This document shows, one piece after another, positions 36,253 to 45,614 of a stretch of DNA of 64,000 nucleotides. The stretch lies in NCBI GenBank assembly GCA_910575625.1, contig CAJTFD010000012.1, forward strand, positions 1-64,000, given 5' to 3'. The DNA is from Clostridia bacterium (GTDB taxonomy: Bacteria; Bacillota; Clostridia; Lachnospirales; Lachnospiraceae). The stretch's first letter is position 1. Each line of letters starts with the position of its first letter. The translations under genes were made by a program, and so were the position numbers. The notes beneath the pieces were generated by a model. The model worked only from the letters and a program-made list of their open reading frames with translations, did not search any database and was not told where the DNA came from.

Positions 36253-37500
36253 GTGGTGGAGATGAAAAATGGATTTAGCAAGAAAACGTATCTGAATATT
36301 TTTGTAATCTGTCTCGCGTCCATGACGATATATCTGCTGCCATATCTGCGATGGACGTATTACGATGCGGTCATGGAAGCGTCCGGGCTCAATAATACAC
36401 AGTTTGGCCTGACTTTGAGTATCTTCGGTATCACTACTATGATCTGTTATGCGCCGGGCGGCTGGCTGGCAGACCGTTTTTCTTCCAGGAAATTGATGAC
36501 TTTTTCTATGTTCGGTTCGGGCCTGGTAGGGTTTTGGTATGCGACGTATCCTGGTTTTGTGGGACAGGTCATCATGTATATCTTATGGGGGATTTTTACC
36601 ACGCTCACATACTGGTCGGCTATGATGAAAGCTACCCGGAGACTGGGGACCAGCGAGGAGCAGGGGCGGATTTTTGGGTTTGTGGAAGGCGGAAGAGGGA
36701 TCTGTTCAACGATCGTCTCCTTTGCCACCCTCTATCTCTTCACAAAGATGGGAGAGGGTCTGGGCGGACTGAGAGGGATCATCCTGGTCATGGCTGTACT
36801 CTGTATCATTTCGGGTCTTCTGATCTGGTTTGTATTGGAAGATGACAAGCCGGAGGGGACAGTGAGAGTGGGATTGGAAAAGAAAAAAACGGGGGTGGCT
36901 GATATCCTGGTCATCCTAAAGACCCCGGCAGTGTGGATGATCGCTGCAGTTATCATCTGCTGTTACAGTATTTACCTGGGGAGTACATATCTGACTCCGT
37001 ATTTTACGAATGTCATTAAGATTTCAGCCTCTATGGCTGCGTTCATCTCAATTGCCAGGACGTATATCATCCAATTTGTAGCTGCGCCTTTGGGCGGGAT
37101 TTTGGCGGATAAAATGCATTCGATCACGAAAGTGATCATCGGGTGTTATGCGCTGATGATCGCAGGTCTGGCGGCGATTATTGTGGCACCCGTCTCGGCA
37201 TTGCCTGTGTTGATGATCGCAATGATTGTGCTGTGTGTGGCAATCTTTGCCATGCGGGGGATTTATTTCGCGACGGTTGATGAAGTAAACATCCCGATGG
37301 ATGTGATGGGGATGGCTGTGGGGCTGATCTCGGTCATCGGATTTTTACCGGATGTGTTCATGAGTACGCTCTGCGGCAGTTTGCTGGATGCTCATCCGGG
37401 AGCTGCAGGCTATACAGCGATTTTCTATGTGATGCTGGTCTTTGGGGTGGTGGGGCTTATCATGGCCGTGTTACTGCTAAGACAGACTAAAAAGAACTAA
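36253..37500 (+). CDS. MFS transporter
   Basis: A 415-residue major facilitator with about twelve helices. The signature loop between helices 2 and 3 is present (GGWLADRFSSRKLM), and a similar GGILADKMHSITK follows helix 8. Placed four bases after the second methyltransferase gene, it probably imports the methylated substrate or exports the demethylated product. GTG 36253 and ATG 36262 are both possible starts; the GGTGGTGGAG purine stretch lies between them. Confidence 0.87.
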   Translation: MVEMKNGFSKKTYLNIFVICLASMTIYLLPYLRWTYYDAVMEASGLNNTQFGLTLSIFGITTMICYAPGGWLADRFSSRKLMTFSMFGSGLVGFWYATYPGFVGQVIMYILWGIFTTLTYWSAMMKATRRLGTSEEQGRIFGFVEGGRGICSTIVSFATLYLFTKMGEGLGGLRGIILVMAVLCIISGLLIWFVLEDDKPEGTVRVGLEKKKTGVADILVILKTPAVWMIAAVIICCYSIYLGSTYLTPYFTNVIKISASMAAFISIARTYIIQFVAAPLGGILADKMHSITKVIIGCYALMIAGLAAIIVAPVSALPVLMIAMIVLCVAIFAMRGIYFATVDEVNIPMDVMGMAVGLISVIGFLPDVFMSTLCGSLLDAHPGAAGYTAIFYVMLVFGVVGLIMAVLLLRQTKKN

Positions 37501-37505
37501 AGTCT

Positions 37506-38937
37506 ATGCGAGGAAAAAATAAAAAAGAACCTCCGCCTGGAGGGAGAAATCTTGAAATAAGAAAAGGCGTCTTCATCAGTAGCCTTTCGATCTTCGGGAT
37601 TACAGCTATCATTGGGATAGTCAATAACCAGGCCCTGATACAGGGGACCGGCATATTGTTCAGCCTGATCTTGGATAATTTTGGATGGCTGTTCCAGATT
37701 GTATGTATGCTGAGTCTGATCGTTGTCTTTGTCATCTGTTTTTCAAAGACGGGCAATATCAGACTAGGCGGGCCGGATGCCAAGCCCAAATTTTCGTTGG
37801 GCTCCTGGTTTGCCATGTCGCTCACGGGCGGCGTTGCCGTGGGTATCGTAACATGGGGCGTGAATTTCCCCATACTGCTCTATGGCAACGTCGGGGGTGA
37901 ACTAGATGGATTTGGGATCAAGGCTTTTACCCCAAAGGCCGCTCGTTTTGCCATGGGCCGTTCCTTCTACGAATGGACGTTCATGCCCTATGGATTTTAT
38001 GCCCTCTGCGGTGCTCTTATCCACCGTGGCAGACGGTCTGTCCCTGTATGGGGTCAACACAAACCTAATGTATTATGTGATCGGGGGCATGATCGTAACT
38101 GCATTGTTTACCGTTTCTTCTTATGTGGGGATGGATAAAGGGTTAAAAGTCGTGGGAAATGCCAATGCTTATCTGTATTACGGGTTGCTGATCTTCCTGT
38201 TCATCACGGGGCCGACGCTTTACATCCTCCGCAATAGTTTGGGCGGACTTGCCATTTGGCTGGATAATTTCTGGGTCTGGGGTCTGGATCCCATCGATAT
38301 CGGCGGCGGACCGTTGACAAAGAGCTGGACGATCTTCAATATGTGTATGTGGATTGCCTATGCGCCGATCATGGGTGTCCTTTTGGCTATCCTGTCCCAT
38401 GGTCGGACTATCCGGGAATTTATGATCGTGAACTGGATCCTCCCTGCGGTCTTTGGTATGGTCTGGTTCGGGATCTGGGGGAATACGGCGATTGATATGC
38501 AAATTTCCGGACAGCTGGATCTGGTGAAGATCTGTGCGGAAAAAGGTTCCTTGGCGGCATTGTGGTCATTTTTGCAGGAACTGCCTTTTGGAAATGTGAT
38601 GGTGCTCATCAATATCGTCGTGATTGTTATGAGCTTTGTGACGGCGGCTGATGCTACGCTGACAAACATGGGTTCTCTCTGTGTGAAAGATGTTCCGATC
38701 GGAACGGAGCCTCCGGCGAGGGTAAAAGTGGTCTGGGGTATTGTCATCGGCGCGATGGCTGTGGTGATGGCCGCTTTCGGCAGAGGTGCACAGGGCCTGG
38801 ATGGCGTGAAGTCCCTGGCGACGATTGGAGGTGCGATCACGTTATTGATCTTTGCGCTGATGGTCATATCGGCTATCAAAGTATTCTTTGGGAAGCAGAC
38901 GGAAGATGTCTATAGCATTCTGGAGGAAGAAGAGTGA
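37506..38937 (+). pseudogene. BCCT family betaine/carnitine transporter, broken by internal deletion and frameshift
   Basis: Two frames together make one BCCT transporter. The first (37506 to about 38011) has the N-terminal helices, KFSLGSWFAMSLTGGVAVGIVTWGVN and the family motif FYEWTFMPYGFYALCGAL. At about 38010 the match continues only in the next frame (LLSTVADGLSLYGVNTNLMY ... GMDKGLKVVGNANAYLYY ... GPT) to 38937. Around 40 residues normally found between are missing, so a deletion of a length not divisible by three is likely. As read, the first frame ends at 38138. It closes the MttB operon and would have imported a quaternary amine. Confidence 0.8.
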
Positions 38938-38951
38938 TCTGATGATTTATG

Positions 38952-38999
38952 CGGCGGTGCTGTGTCTTGTTACACGGCACCGTTTCTGCATGTTTTTTT
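38952..38999 (+). terminator. Terminator after the MttB/BCCT operon
   Basis: CGGTGCTGTGT and ACACGGCACCG form the stem; TTTCTGCATG and seven T follow. Confidence 0.7.
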
Positions 39000-39017
39000 A
39001 TCTATTTTAGAATATTA

Positions 39018-39064
39018 TAGACAGGACAGGCTGGAATCTGGTGTGGACCCAGTCTGTCCTGTTT
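39018..39064. terminator. Second strong hairpin, terminator-like
   Basis: ACAGGACAGGCTGG and CCAGTCTGTCCTGT form a 14-base-pair stem followed by TTTT. It insulates the MttB operon from the next one. Confidence 0.65.
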
Positions 39065-39094
39065 TGGCGGATGTGTGAAATCAAAGATATTTGC

Positions 39095-39123
39095 TTGCAG
39101 TTCTCATACAAAATGTATATAAT
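39095..39123 (+). promoter_or_regulatory. Promoter of the radical SAM/RNase G operon
   Basis: TTGCAG, a 17-base spacer and TATAAT, 51 bases before the first start codon. Confidence 0.65.
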
Positions 39124-39173
39124 ATGGATGATCAGCATTTTGCCACATTTATACAAAAAACGAAAGGAAAGAT

Positions 39174-41039
39174 ATGAATGGATCAGCCTTAGATGATGAG
39201 ATATTACTAAAAATAGAGAAACCGTCAAGATATACAGGCAATGAGGTGAACAGTGTGGTCAAAGACCCCGAAAAAGTGGATATCCGCTTCGCCATGTGTT
39301 TTCCGGATGTATATGAGATCGGTATGTCCCATCTGGGGATGCAGATCCTCTACCATATGTTCAATGAGCGGGAGGACACCTGGTGTGAGCGGGTTTTTTC
39401 ACCTTGGACGGATCTGGATCAGGTCATGCGCCAGGAAAATATCCCATTATTTGCGTTGGAATCCCAAGATCCCGTCAAAATTTTTGACTTTTTGGGCATT
39501 ACTATCCAATATGAGATGTGCTATACGAACATCCTGCAGGTCCTGGACTTAAGCCAGATCCCGATCTGTGCCAAAGACCGGGGAGAAGAAGATCCGCTGG
39601 TGATCGGGGGCGGGCCCTGTGTCTTTAACCCTGAACCGCTGGCGCCGTTTTTCGACCTGTTTTATATCGGGGAGGGGGAGGTGTCGTATCCGGAGTTCCT
39701 CGACACTTATGCCGCAATGAAACGGCAGGGCAGATCCAGAGAAGAGTTCCTGGAGGCAGCCGCGCAGATCCCCGGCATCTATGTACCAGCTTTTTACGAT
39801 GCTGAGTATGGGGAGGACGGTATTTTGAGATCTTTCTCGCCTAACCGTCCGGGGGTGCCTGCAAAGGTCACCCGGCAGGTGCTCACGGATTTTGGACAGG
39901 CGGGGTATCCCAAAGCCCCGGTGGTGCCCAACATCAAGGCGACGCAGGATCGGGTCATGCTGGAGATCCAGCGGGGGTGTATCCGGGGATGCCGTTTCTG
40001 CCAGGCGGGGATGATCTACCGGCCGGCCCGGGAGAAAGATGTGGAGCTTTTAAAACAGCAGGCGCGGGTCATGTTGGAGAGCACTGGGCACGAGGAGATA
40101 TCCTTGAGTTCTCTCAGCTCCAGCGACTATACGGATCTGGAAGAGCTGCTGGAATTTTTATTGGAAGAGTTCAAGGAAGAGTGTGTGAATGTATCGCTGC
40201 CGTCTCTGCGCATCGATGCTTTCTCCCTGCAGGTGATGAGCCGTGTCCAGGATGTGAAGAAGAGCAGCCTGACTTTTGCGCCGGAGGCCGGGTCTCAGCG
40301 GCTGCGGGATGTGATCAACAAGGGGCTGACCGAGGATGTGATCTTGGAGGGAGCCAGTGAGGCCTTCCGGGGCGGGTGGAACCGGGTCAAGCTGTATTTC
40401 ATGCTGGGTCTGCCCACGGAGGATGAGGCGGATGTAAAAGGTATCGCCCACCTGGCGCAGCAGATCGCGGAAGCCTATTACGAGATACCGAAGGAACAGC
40501 GGCAGGGGAAAGTGCAGATCACAGTCAGCACCTCGTTTTTTGTGCCGAAGCCTTTTACGCCGTTCCAGTGGGCGGCGATGGCCAGTCCGGAGATCTACCT
40601 GGAGCGGGTGGCCCTGCTGCGGGAGGAGATGCGCGGGCAGGTGAACCACAAGAGTATCCGTTACAATTGGCATGAAGCGGATGTGGCGGCCCTGGAAGGT
40701 TTTCTGGCCAGGGGGGACCGGCGGGCGGCGGCGGTCATCGCGCGGGCGTATGAGCTGGGGGCCATGTACGACGCGTGGAGCGAGTATTTCCATCAGGAGT
40801 TGTGGGATCAGGCGTTTGCGGACACGGGTGTGGACATCACATGGTACACCCTGCGGGAGCGGGGGATCGGTGAGCTCCTCCCCTGGGATTTCATCGACGC
40901 GGGTGTGGACCGGGGATTTTTGGAAAAGGAGTGGGTGCGGGCACAAGAAGGAACGGTCACGCCCAATTGCCGTCAGGCATGCTCCGGCTGCGGGGCCGCA
41001 CGGCATAAAGGAGGTGTGTGCGTTGAAAGTAAGGGTTAA
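39174..41039 (+). CDS. B12-binding-domain radical SAM protein, TIGR03960 family
   Basis: A 621-residue radical SAM protein. An N-terminal B12-binding-like domain (FAMCFPDVYEIGMSHLGMQIL) is followed by the radical SAM core with EIQRGCIRGCRFCQAGMIYRP (CxxxCxxC, about residue 270) and FAPEAGSQRLRDVINKG. The C-terminus has a Cys-rich CRQACSGCGA end. The family is always paired with the DUF2344 protein that follows and is suggested to act in tRNA or ribosome modification; the reaction is unknown. It overlaps the next gene by 17 bases. Confidence 0.9.
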   Translation: MNGSALDDEILLKIEKPSRYTGNEVNSVVKDPEKVDIRFAMCFPDVYEIGMSHLGMQILYHMFNEREDTWCERVFSPWTDLDQVMRQENIPLFALESQDPVKIFDFLGITIQYEMCYTNILQVLDLSQIPICAKDRGEEDPLVIGGGPCVFNPEPLAPFFDLFYIGEGEVSYPEFLDTYAAMKRQGRSREEFLEAAAQIPGIYVPAFYDAEYGEDGILRSFSPNRPGVPAKVTRQVLTDFGQAGYPKAPVVPNIKATQDRVMLEIQRGCIRGCRFCQAGMIYRPAREKDVELLKQQARVMLESTGHEEISLSSLSSSDYTDLEELLEFLLEEFKEECVNVSLPSLRIDAFSLQVMSRVQDVKKSSLTFAPEAGSQRLRDVINKGLTEDVILEGASEAFRGGWNRVKLYFMLGLPTEDEADVKGIAHLAQQIAEAYYEIPKEQRQGKVQITVSTSFFVPKPFTPFQWAAMASPEIYLERVALLREEMRGQVNHKSIRYNWHEADVAALEGFLARGDRRAAAVIARAYELGAMYDAWSEYFHQELWDQAFADTGVDITWYTLRERGIGELLPWDFIDAGVDRGFLEKEWVRAQEGTVTPNCRQACSGCGAARHKGGVCVESKG

Positions 41040-41742
41040 ATTTGAAAAATACGGTCCGGCCCGTTTCTTGGGTCACCTGGACACCATGCGCTATTTCCAA
41101 AAAGCGGTGCGCAGGGCGAAGATCCCCATAGCCTTTTCCAGCGGCTTTAGGCCCCATATGATCATGTCTTTTGCCGCGCCTTTGGGGCTGGGCCTCTCCA
41201 GCAGCGGTGAGTATTTCGACATGGAGCTGAGAGAGGGGGCTTCGGAAGATATGACATCGGAAATCCTGGCGCGGCGGCTGGACGATGTCATGGCGGAAGG
41301 CTTCCGGGTCCTGGGCGTCCGACAGATCCCGGAGGGCAAGAAATATAACGCCATGGCCCTGACAGCCGCGGCAGGCTATGAGGTCCGTTTTTTGAAAGAG
41401 AGCGGGCTGACGGCCCGGGATGTGGAAGATTTCTGTGGACAGCCGTCTGTCTTGGTTGAAAAGGAGACGAAAGGCGGCACAAAGACGGTGGACATCCGTC
41501 CGGGTATCTATAGGCTGGAAGTCCTGCGGGAAGACCCGTTTACCTGTTCCATGCTCCTGGCCGCCTCCAGCGGGGATCATGTAAAACCGCGGATGGTCCT
41601 GGAAGCCCTGGCGGCCTTTAAAGGGGTCTCGGTCGTGCCTTACAGCTATGCGATCCACAAGCTGGAGGTCTATGCAGACAAAGGAGGGGACGGGCTGTCC
41701 CGGTTCATCCCCCTCGGGGAATTGGGTGAGGCCCTTGGGTAA
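41023..41742 (+). CDS. TIGR03936 (DUF2344) radical SAM-associated protein
   Basis: A 239-residue DUF2344 protein: RVKFEKYGPARFLGHLDTMRYFQKAVRRA and PIAFSSGFRPHMIMSFAAPLGLG are the family hallmark. It is the partner of the TIGR03960 protein; in some genomes the two are fused. TTG 41023 is the chosen start, with AAGGAGG six bases upstream, lying inside the end of the radical SAM gene, so translation is probably coupled. Its stop overlaps the RNase G start. Confidence 0.87.
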   Translation: MKVRVKFEKYGPARFLGHLDTMRYFQKAVRRAKIPIAFSSGFRPHMIMSFAAPLGLGLSSSGEYFDMELREGASEDMTSEILARRLDDVMAEGFRVLGVRQIPEGKKYNAMALTAAAGYEVRFLKESGLTARDVEDFCGQPSVLVEKETKGGTKTVDIRPGIYRLEVLREDPFTCSMLLAASSGDHVKPRMVLEALAAFKGVSVVPYSYAIHKLEVYADKGGDGLSRFIPLGELGEALG

Positions 41743-42991
41743 GCTGGTCATCACAGAGATGCCGGGAGAGGGCAGAGGATGCCCTGTCTGCGCCTGGATG
41801 GAGGAAGGACGGGTGGCGGAGGTCTTGCTGCCTCCTTTGGAACAGGCGGGCGTTTTCGGCAATATCTACGTGGGGCAGGTGGAGCGGGTCCTGCCTGATA
41901 TCCGCGGGGCTTTTGTGCGGATCGATAAAAATAGGACTTGTTTCTATGATCTGTCGGAACAGGAGCAGGCCATCTATGTGGGCCGCTCCGATGATCACGG
42001 CGGGCGGCAGGTGAACGGTCCGTATCATCTGAAGGCGGGTGACCGGTTATTGGTGCAGGTATCCCGGGAGCGGATGCGGGGAAAGCGTCCGGCGGTGACT
42101 TCGCGGCTGTCGGTCACGGGCCGTTATCTGGTCCTGGAAGCCCCCGGCGCGCAGCTGCGGCTCTCCCGGAAGCTCTCAGGCAGCGACCGGATACGCATGA
42201 GGGGATATATGGAGAGCGCTATGGAGCCGGAGCCCTCCGGTGGATACGGGATCCTTGTGCGCACCAACGCCCGCCGCGCGGACCGGCAGGAGATCTTCCG
42301 GGAACTTGATCTGTTAAAAAAACGCCTGCGGCAGATCTGTGAGAGAGGCCGCTCCCTGCCCGCAGGCTCCCTGGTGGAGGCATCCTGGCCTTTTTACCTC
42401 ATGGCCATCCAGAATGCCCGTGCGGAGGATCTGGCGGGGATCGTGACTGACGTGCCGGGTATCTATGAGGAGATACAGGCGTATCTGCGGGATCTCCAGC
42501 CGGAGGATTTGCCGAAACTGCGCCTGTATGAGGATGCGCACCTGTCCTTATACCACCTGTATTCCCTGGGGCATGTCCTAAAGGGCATCCGAAAGCCCCG
42601 GGTCTGGCTAAAGTCCGGCGGTTCCCTGGTGATCGAGCAGACGGAAGCCTTTGTGTCCATCGATGTGAACACCGGCGGGTATGTGGCGAAGAAAGAGAGC
42701 AGAAAGACGTACCGCAAGATCAATCTGGAGGCGGCTCAGGAGATCGCGTTCCAGCTGCGTCTGCGCAATCTCTCCGGTGCGGTCCTGGTGGATTTTATCA
42801 ATATGGAGGAAGAAGAGGACGAGAGGGAGCTGATGCGCGTGTTCCAGGGATATCTGGACAGGGATCCGGTCAAGGCGGAAGTGGTGGACATGACGGCCCT
42901 GAAGATCGTGGAGGTGTCCCGGCAGAAGGTGCGCAGGCCGGTGGCGGAGGAACTGGAGATGTTTGATATGAGAGAAAGGAAGAAAATATGA
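41735..42991 (+). CDS. rng: Ribonuclease E/G family protein
   Basis: A 418-residue RNase G: an S1-type RNA-binding domain near residues 35-110 (FGNIYVGQVERVLPDIRGAFVRI), the 5'-sensor/RNase H-like region, and the catalytic DNase-I-like part with FVSIDVNTGGYV and VLVDFINMEE (metal-binding Asp residues). It cleaves 5'-monophosphorylated RNA, including rRNA precursors. I chose TTG 41735, which gives MGKLVITEM, overlapping the previous stop by eight bases. The Zn-link cysteines of RNase E are not seen at the C-terminus. Confidence 0.88.
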   Translation: MGKLVITEMPGEGRGCPVCAWMEEGRVAEVLLPPLEQAGVFGNIYVGQVERVLPDIRGAFVRIDKNRTCFYDLSEQEQAIYVGRSDDHGGRQVNGPYHLKAGDRLLVQVSRERMRGKRPAVTSRLSVTGRYLVLEAPGAQLRLSRKLSGSDRIRMRGYMESAMEPEPSGGYGILVRTNARRADRQEIFRELDLLKKRLRQICERGRSLPAGSLVEASWPFYLMAIQNARAEDLAGIVTDVPGIYEEIQAYLRDLQPEDLPKLRLYEDAHLSLYHLYSLGHVLKGIRKPRVWLKSGGSLVIEQTEAFVSIDVNTGGYVAKKESRKTYRKINLEAAQEIAFQLRLRNLSGAVLVDFINMEEEEDERELMRVFQGYLDRDPVKAEVVDMTALKIVEVSRQKVRRPVAEELEMFDMRERKKI

Positions 42992-44637
42992 AGCATTGGA
43001 AACGGACGGGGATCATCCTGCTGGTACTCCTTGTCCTGGTCGGTATCTATTATTATGTCTCGCTGCCGGCGATCAATATCCATGCGGCAGGTTTTTGGAC
43101 ATTTATCCTGTCGCTGCTGGCGGTACTCTTGGTCATCGCGGCGGTGCGGGGCATGTCTGGGCAGGGCCGCCGGGGAAACCTCTCCGAGGAGCTGAAGGGT
43201 CTAAAGAGCATAAAAGGCAAGAAGAGTGTGAAATGCCTGCTGATCCTCTTCTGTGCAGTGTTCCTCTTCTATATAGGAGGCTCGGTCCTGTCCTCACCAA
43301 TCATAAACGCGAAGAAATACCAGAAGCTCTTAGAGCCGGAGACGCGGGATTTCGCAGAGGATGTGGAGCAGGTCGATTACAATCAGATCCCGCTGCTGGA
43401 TAAAGATTCCGCAGAGCTTCTGGGCAACCGGAAGATGGGCAGCATGGTGGACATGGTCTCACAGTTCGAGGTGAGCAGCATCTATTCCCAGATCAATGTG
43501 AAAGGCCGTCCGGTGCGGGTGACGCCGCTGGTATATGCCAGCCCGATCAAATGGCTGACCAACCAGAAGCAGGGTATCCCGGCCTACATCACGATCGATA
43601 TGGCCACACAGAATACGGATCTGGTGAAACTCTCACCGGGGATCCGTTACTCCCAATCCGAATATTTTAACCGGAATATCTACAGGCATCTGCGTTTTTG
43701 TTATCCCACGTATATCTTCGATCAGCTGAGCTTTGAGATTGATGATGAGGGGACGCCGTATTGGATCTGTCCGGTGAAGGATTTTACGATCGGTCTCTTC
43801 GGCGGACAGACCATCGGCAAGGTGGTCTTGTGTAATGCGGTGACCGGGGAATGCCAGTCTATGCCGGTGGAAGAGTGCCCTAGCTGGGTAGACCGGGTGT
43901 ATCCGGCGGACCTGCTCATCCAGCTCTATGATTATCACGGGACGCTGGTCAATGGTTTCTTTAACAGCATCCTGGGGCAGAAGGGCTGCTTAAAGACCAC
44001 GGAAGGTTATAATTATCTGGCCCTGGATGACGACGTGTGGGTCTACACGGGCGTCACGTCGGTCAGCGGCGACCGCTCCAATGTGGGGTTCGTGCTGATC
44101 AACCAGAGGACGAAGGAGACACGCTACTATGAAGTGGCCGGCGCGGAGGAATATTCAGCCATGGGATCGGCGGAGGGCCAGGTACAGAACTTAGGGTATA
44201 CGGCCACGTTCCCGCTGCTTTTGAACATCGCGGATGAACCCACGTACTTCATCGCCTTGAAAGACAATGCGGGCCTGGTGAAAAAATATGCCATGGTCAA
44301 CATCCAGAAATACCAGAACGTGGCCATCGGCGACACAGTGGCGTCCTGTGAGCAGACGTATATCAAGATGCTGAAGGCAAGCGGCGGCTCCGTCTCAGAT
44401 CCCCAGGGATCCGAGAAGATCACAGGAGAGATCCAGCGGATTGCCCAGGGCGTCATCGAGGGCAATACCCATTTTTATCTGGTGCTGGAGGACAGTGATC
44501 TGATCTTCGATGTGCCGCTGACAGATCATATGGAGGTGCTCCGCTGTGATGTGGGGGATCAGATAACTTTGGAATACACAGAAGGTGAGCCGGTCTCGAC
44601 CGTGCTCTCTCTGACGGTTTCTGAAAAAGAACCGTAA
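42988..44637 (+). CDS. Large membrane-anchored protein of unknown function
   Basis: A 549-residue protein with three hydrophobic segments in the first 110 residues (8-26, 33-52 and 82-103) and a long extracytoplasmic domain. The soluble part has repeated beta-rich units (YPTYIFDQLSFEIDDEGTPYWI, VTGECQSMPVEECPSWVDRVYP) that I cannot assign, although DUF-type homologues are common in Lachnospiraceae. Start ATG overlaps the rng stop (ATGA), so it is the last gene of this operon. Probably a cell-envelope protein; no enzyme motif seen. Confidence 0.75.
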   Translation: MKHWKRTGIILLVLLVLVGIYYYVSLPAINIHAAGFWTFILSLLAVLLVIAAVRGMSGQGRRGNLSEELKGLKSIKGKKSVKCLLILFCAVFLFYIGGSVLSSPIINAKKYQKLLEPETRDFAEDVEQVDYNQIPLLDKDSAELLGNRKMGSMVDMVSQFEVSSIYSQINVKGRPVRVTPLVYASPIKWLTNQKQGIPAYITIDMATQNTDLVKLSPGIRYSQSEYFNRNIYRHLRFCYPTYIFDQLSFEIDDEGTPYWICPVKDFTIGLFGGQTIGKVVLCNAVTGECQSMPVEECPSWVDRVYPADLLIQLYDYHGTLVNGFFNSILGQKGCLKTTEGYNYLALDDDVWVYTGVTSVSGDRSNVGFVLINQRTKETRYYEVAGAEEYSAMGSAEGQVQNLGYTATFPLLLNIADEPTYFIALKDNAGLVKKYAMVNIQKYQNVAIGDTVASCEQTYIKMLKASGGSVSDPQGSEKITGEIQRIAQGVIEGNTHFYLVLEDSDLIFDVPLTDHMEVLRCDVGDQITLEYTEGEPVSTVLSLTVSEKEP

Positions 44638-44714
44638 TATGATCGTAATATATCAAATTTATATCACATTTATCATGTAGAATCTTTTTGTCATAGGAAG
44701 GTTTGGTGAAGATC

Positions 44715-45614
44715 ATGAAAAAACGATCTTATTTAGATGAATTAGAGGCTGAGGCCATTTATATCATGCGGGAGGTGGCCGCGGAGTGTGAGCGGCCGGT
44801 CATGCTGTATTCGATCGGGAAGGACAGCTCCGTGATGCTCCATCTGGCGATGAAGGCGTTTTATCCGGAGAAACCGCCTTTTCCGTTCCTGCATATAGAT
44901 ACAACCTGGAAATTTCACGAGATGATCAGCTTCCGGGACAGGATAGCGAAAGAGCTGGGGATCGAGATGCTGGTCTATACCAATGAGGAAGGTGTCAGGC
45001 AGGGGATCAACCCGTTCGACCATGGGGCCGCGTATACAGATATCATGAAGACACAGGCATTACGGCAGGCATTGGATCATTATCAGTTTACGGCGGCCTT
45101 CGGCGGCGGGCGCAGGGATGAGGAGAAATCCCGGGCTAAGGAGAGGGTCTTCTCTTTCCGCAACGAGAGCCACGGGTGGGACCCGAAGAACCAGAGGCCG
45201 GAGATGTGGAAGCTCTATAACACCCGCATACATGCGGGGGAGAGCATCCGGGTATTCCCGCTGTCCAACTGGACGGAAAAAGATATCTGGCAGTATATCT
45301 GTCGGGAACATATAGATATTGTCCCTCTTTATTTTGCAAAAGAAAGACCGGTGATCTACCGTGACGGAAATTGGATCATGGTGGACGACGAGCGGCTGAA
45401 GCTGCGGGAAGGGGAGGAGGTCCAGCATAAGAAGATCCGCTTCAGGACGCTTGGATGTTATCCTCTGACCGGTGCTGTGGAGTCGGAGGCGGATACGCTG
45501 GACGCGATCGTAAAGGAGACACTGGGCGAGGTCACGTCAGAGCGGACCAGCCGGGTGATCGACCATGAGGAGACGGGGAGTATGGAACGTCGGAAGAGGG
45601 AGGGATATTTTTGA
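44715..45614 (+). CDS. cysD: Sulfate adenylyltransferase subunit 2
   Basis: A 299-residue PP-loop ATP pyrophosphatase. [19 protein letters not shown] holds the SGKDS-like PP-loop, and [22 protein letters not shown] plus [13 protein letters not shown] are CysD-specific. With CysN it makes adenosine 5'-phosphosulfate (APS) from ATP and sulfate. Alternative starts are GTG 44706 and TTG 44703, closer to AGGAAGG (44695-44701). It overlaps cysNC by four bases (ATGA). No reductase gene is beside it; a sulfotransferase closes the cluster. Confidence 0.94.
   Translation: MKKRSYLDELEAEAIYIMREVAAECERPVMLYSIGKDSSVMLHLAMKAFYPEKPPFPFLHIDTTWKFHEMISFRDRIAKELGIEMLVYTNEEGVRQGINPFDHGAAYTDIMKTQALRQALDHYQFTAAFGGGRRDEEKSRAKERVFSFRNESHGWDPKNQRPEMWKLYNTRIHAGESIRVFPLSNWTEKDIWQYICREHIDIVPLYFAKERPVIYRDGNWIMVDDERLKLREGEEVQHKKIRFRTLGCYPLTGAVESEADTLDAIVKETLGEVTSERTSRVIDHEETGSMERRKREGYF

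Noticed and set aside
44640..44714. Riboswitch or SAM-type leader before cysD
   Set aside because: Only about 70 AT-rich bases lie between the previous stop and the start; no recognisable fold.
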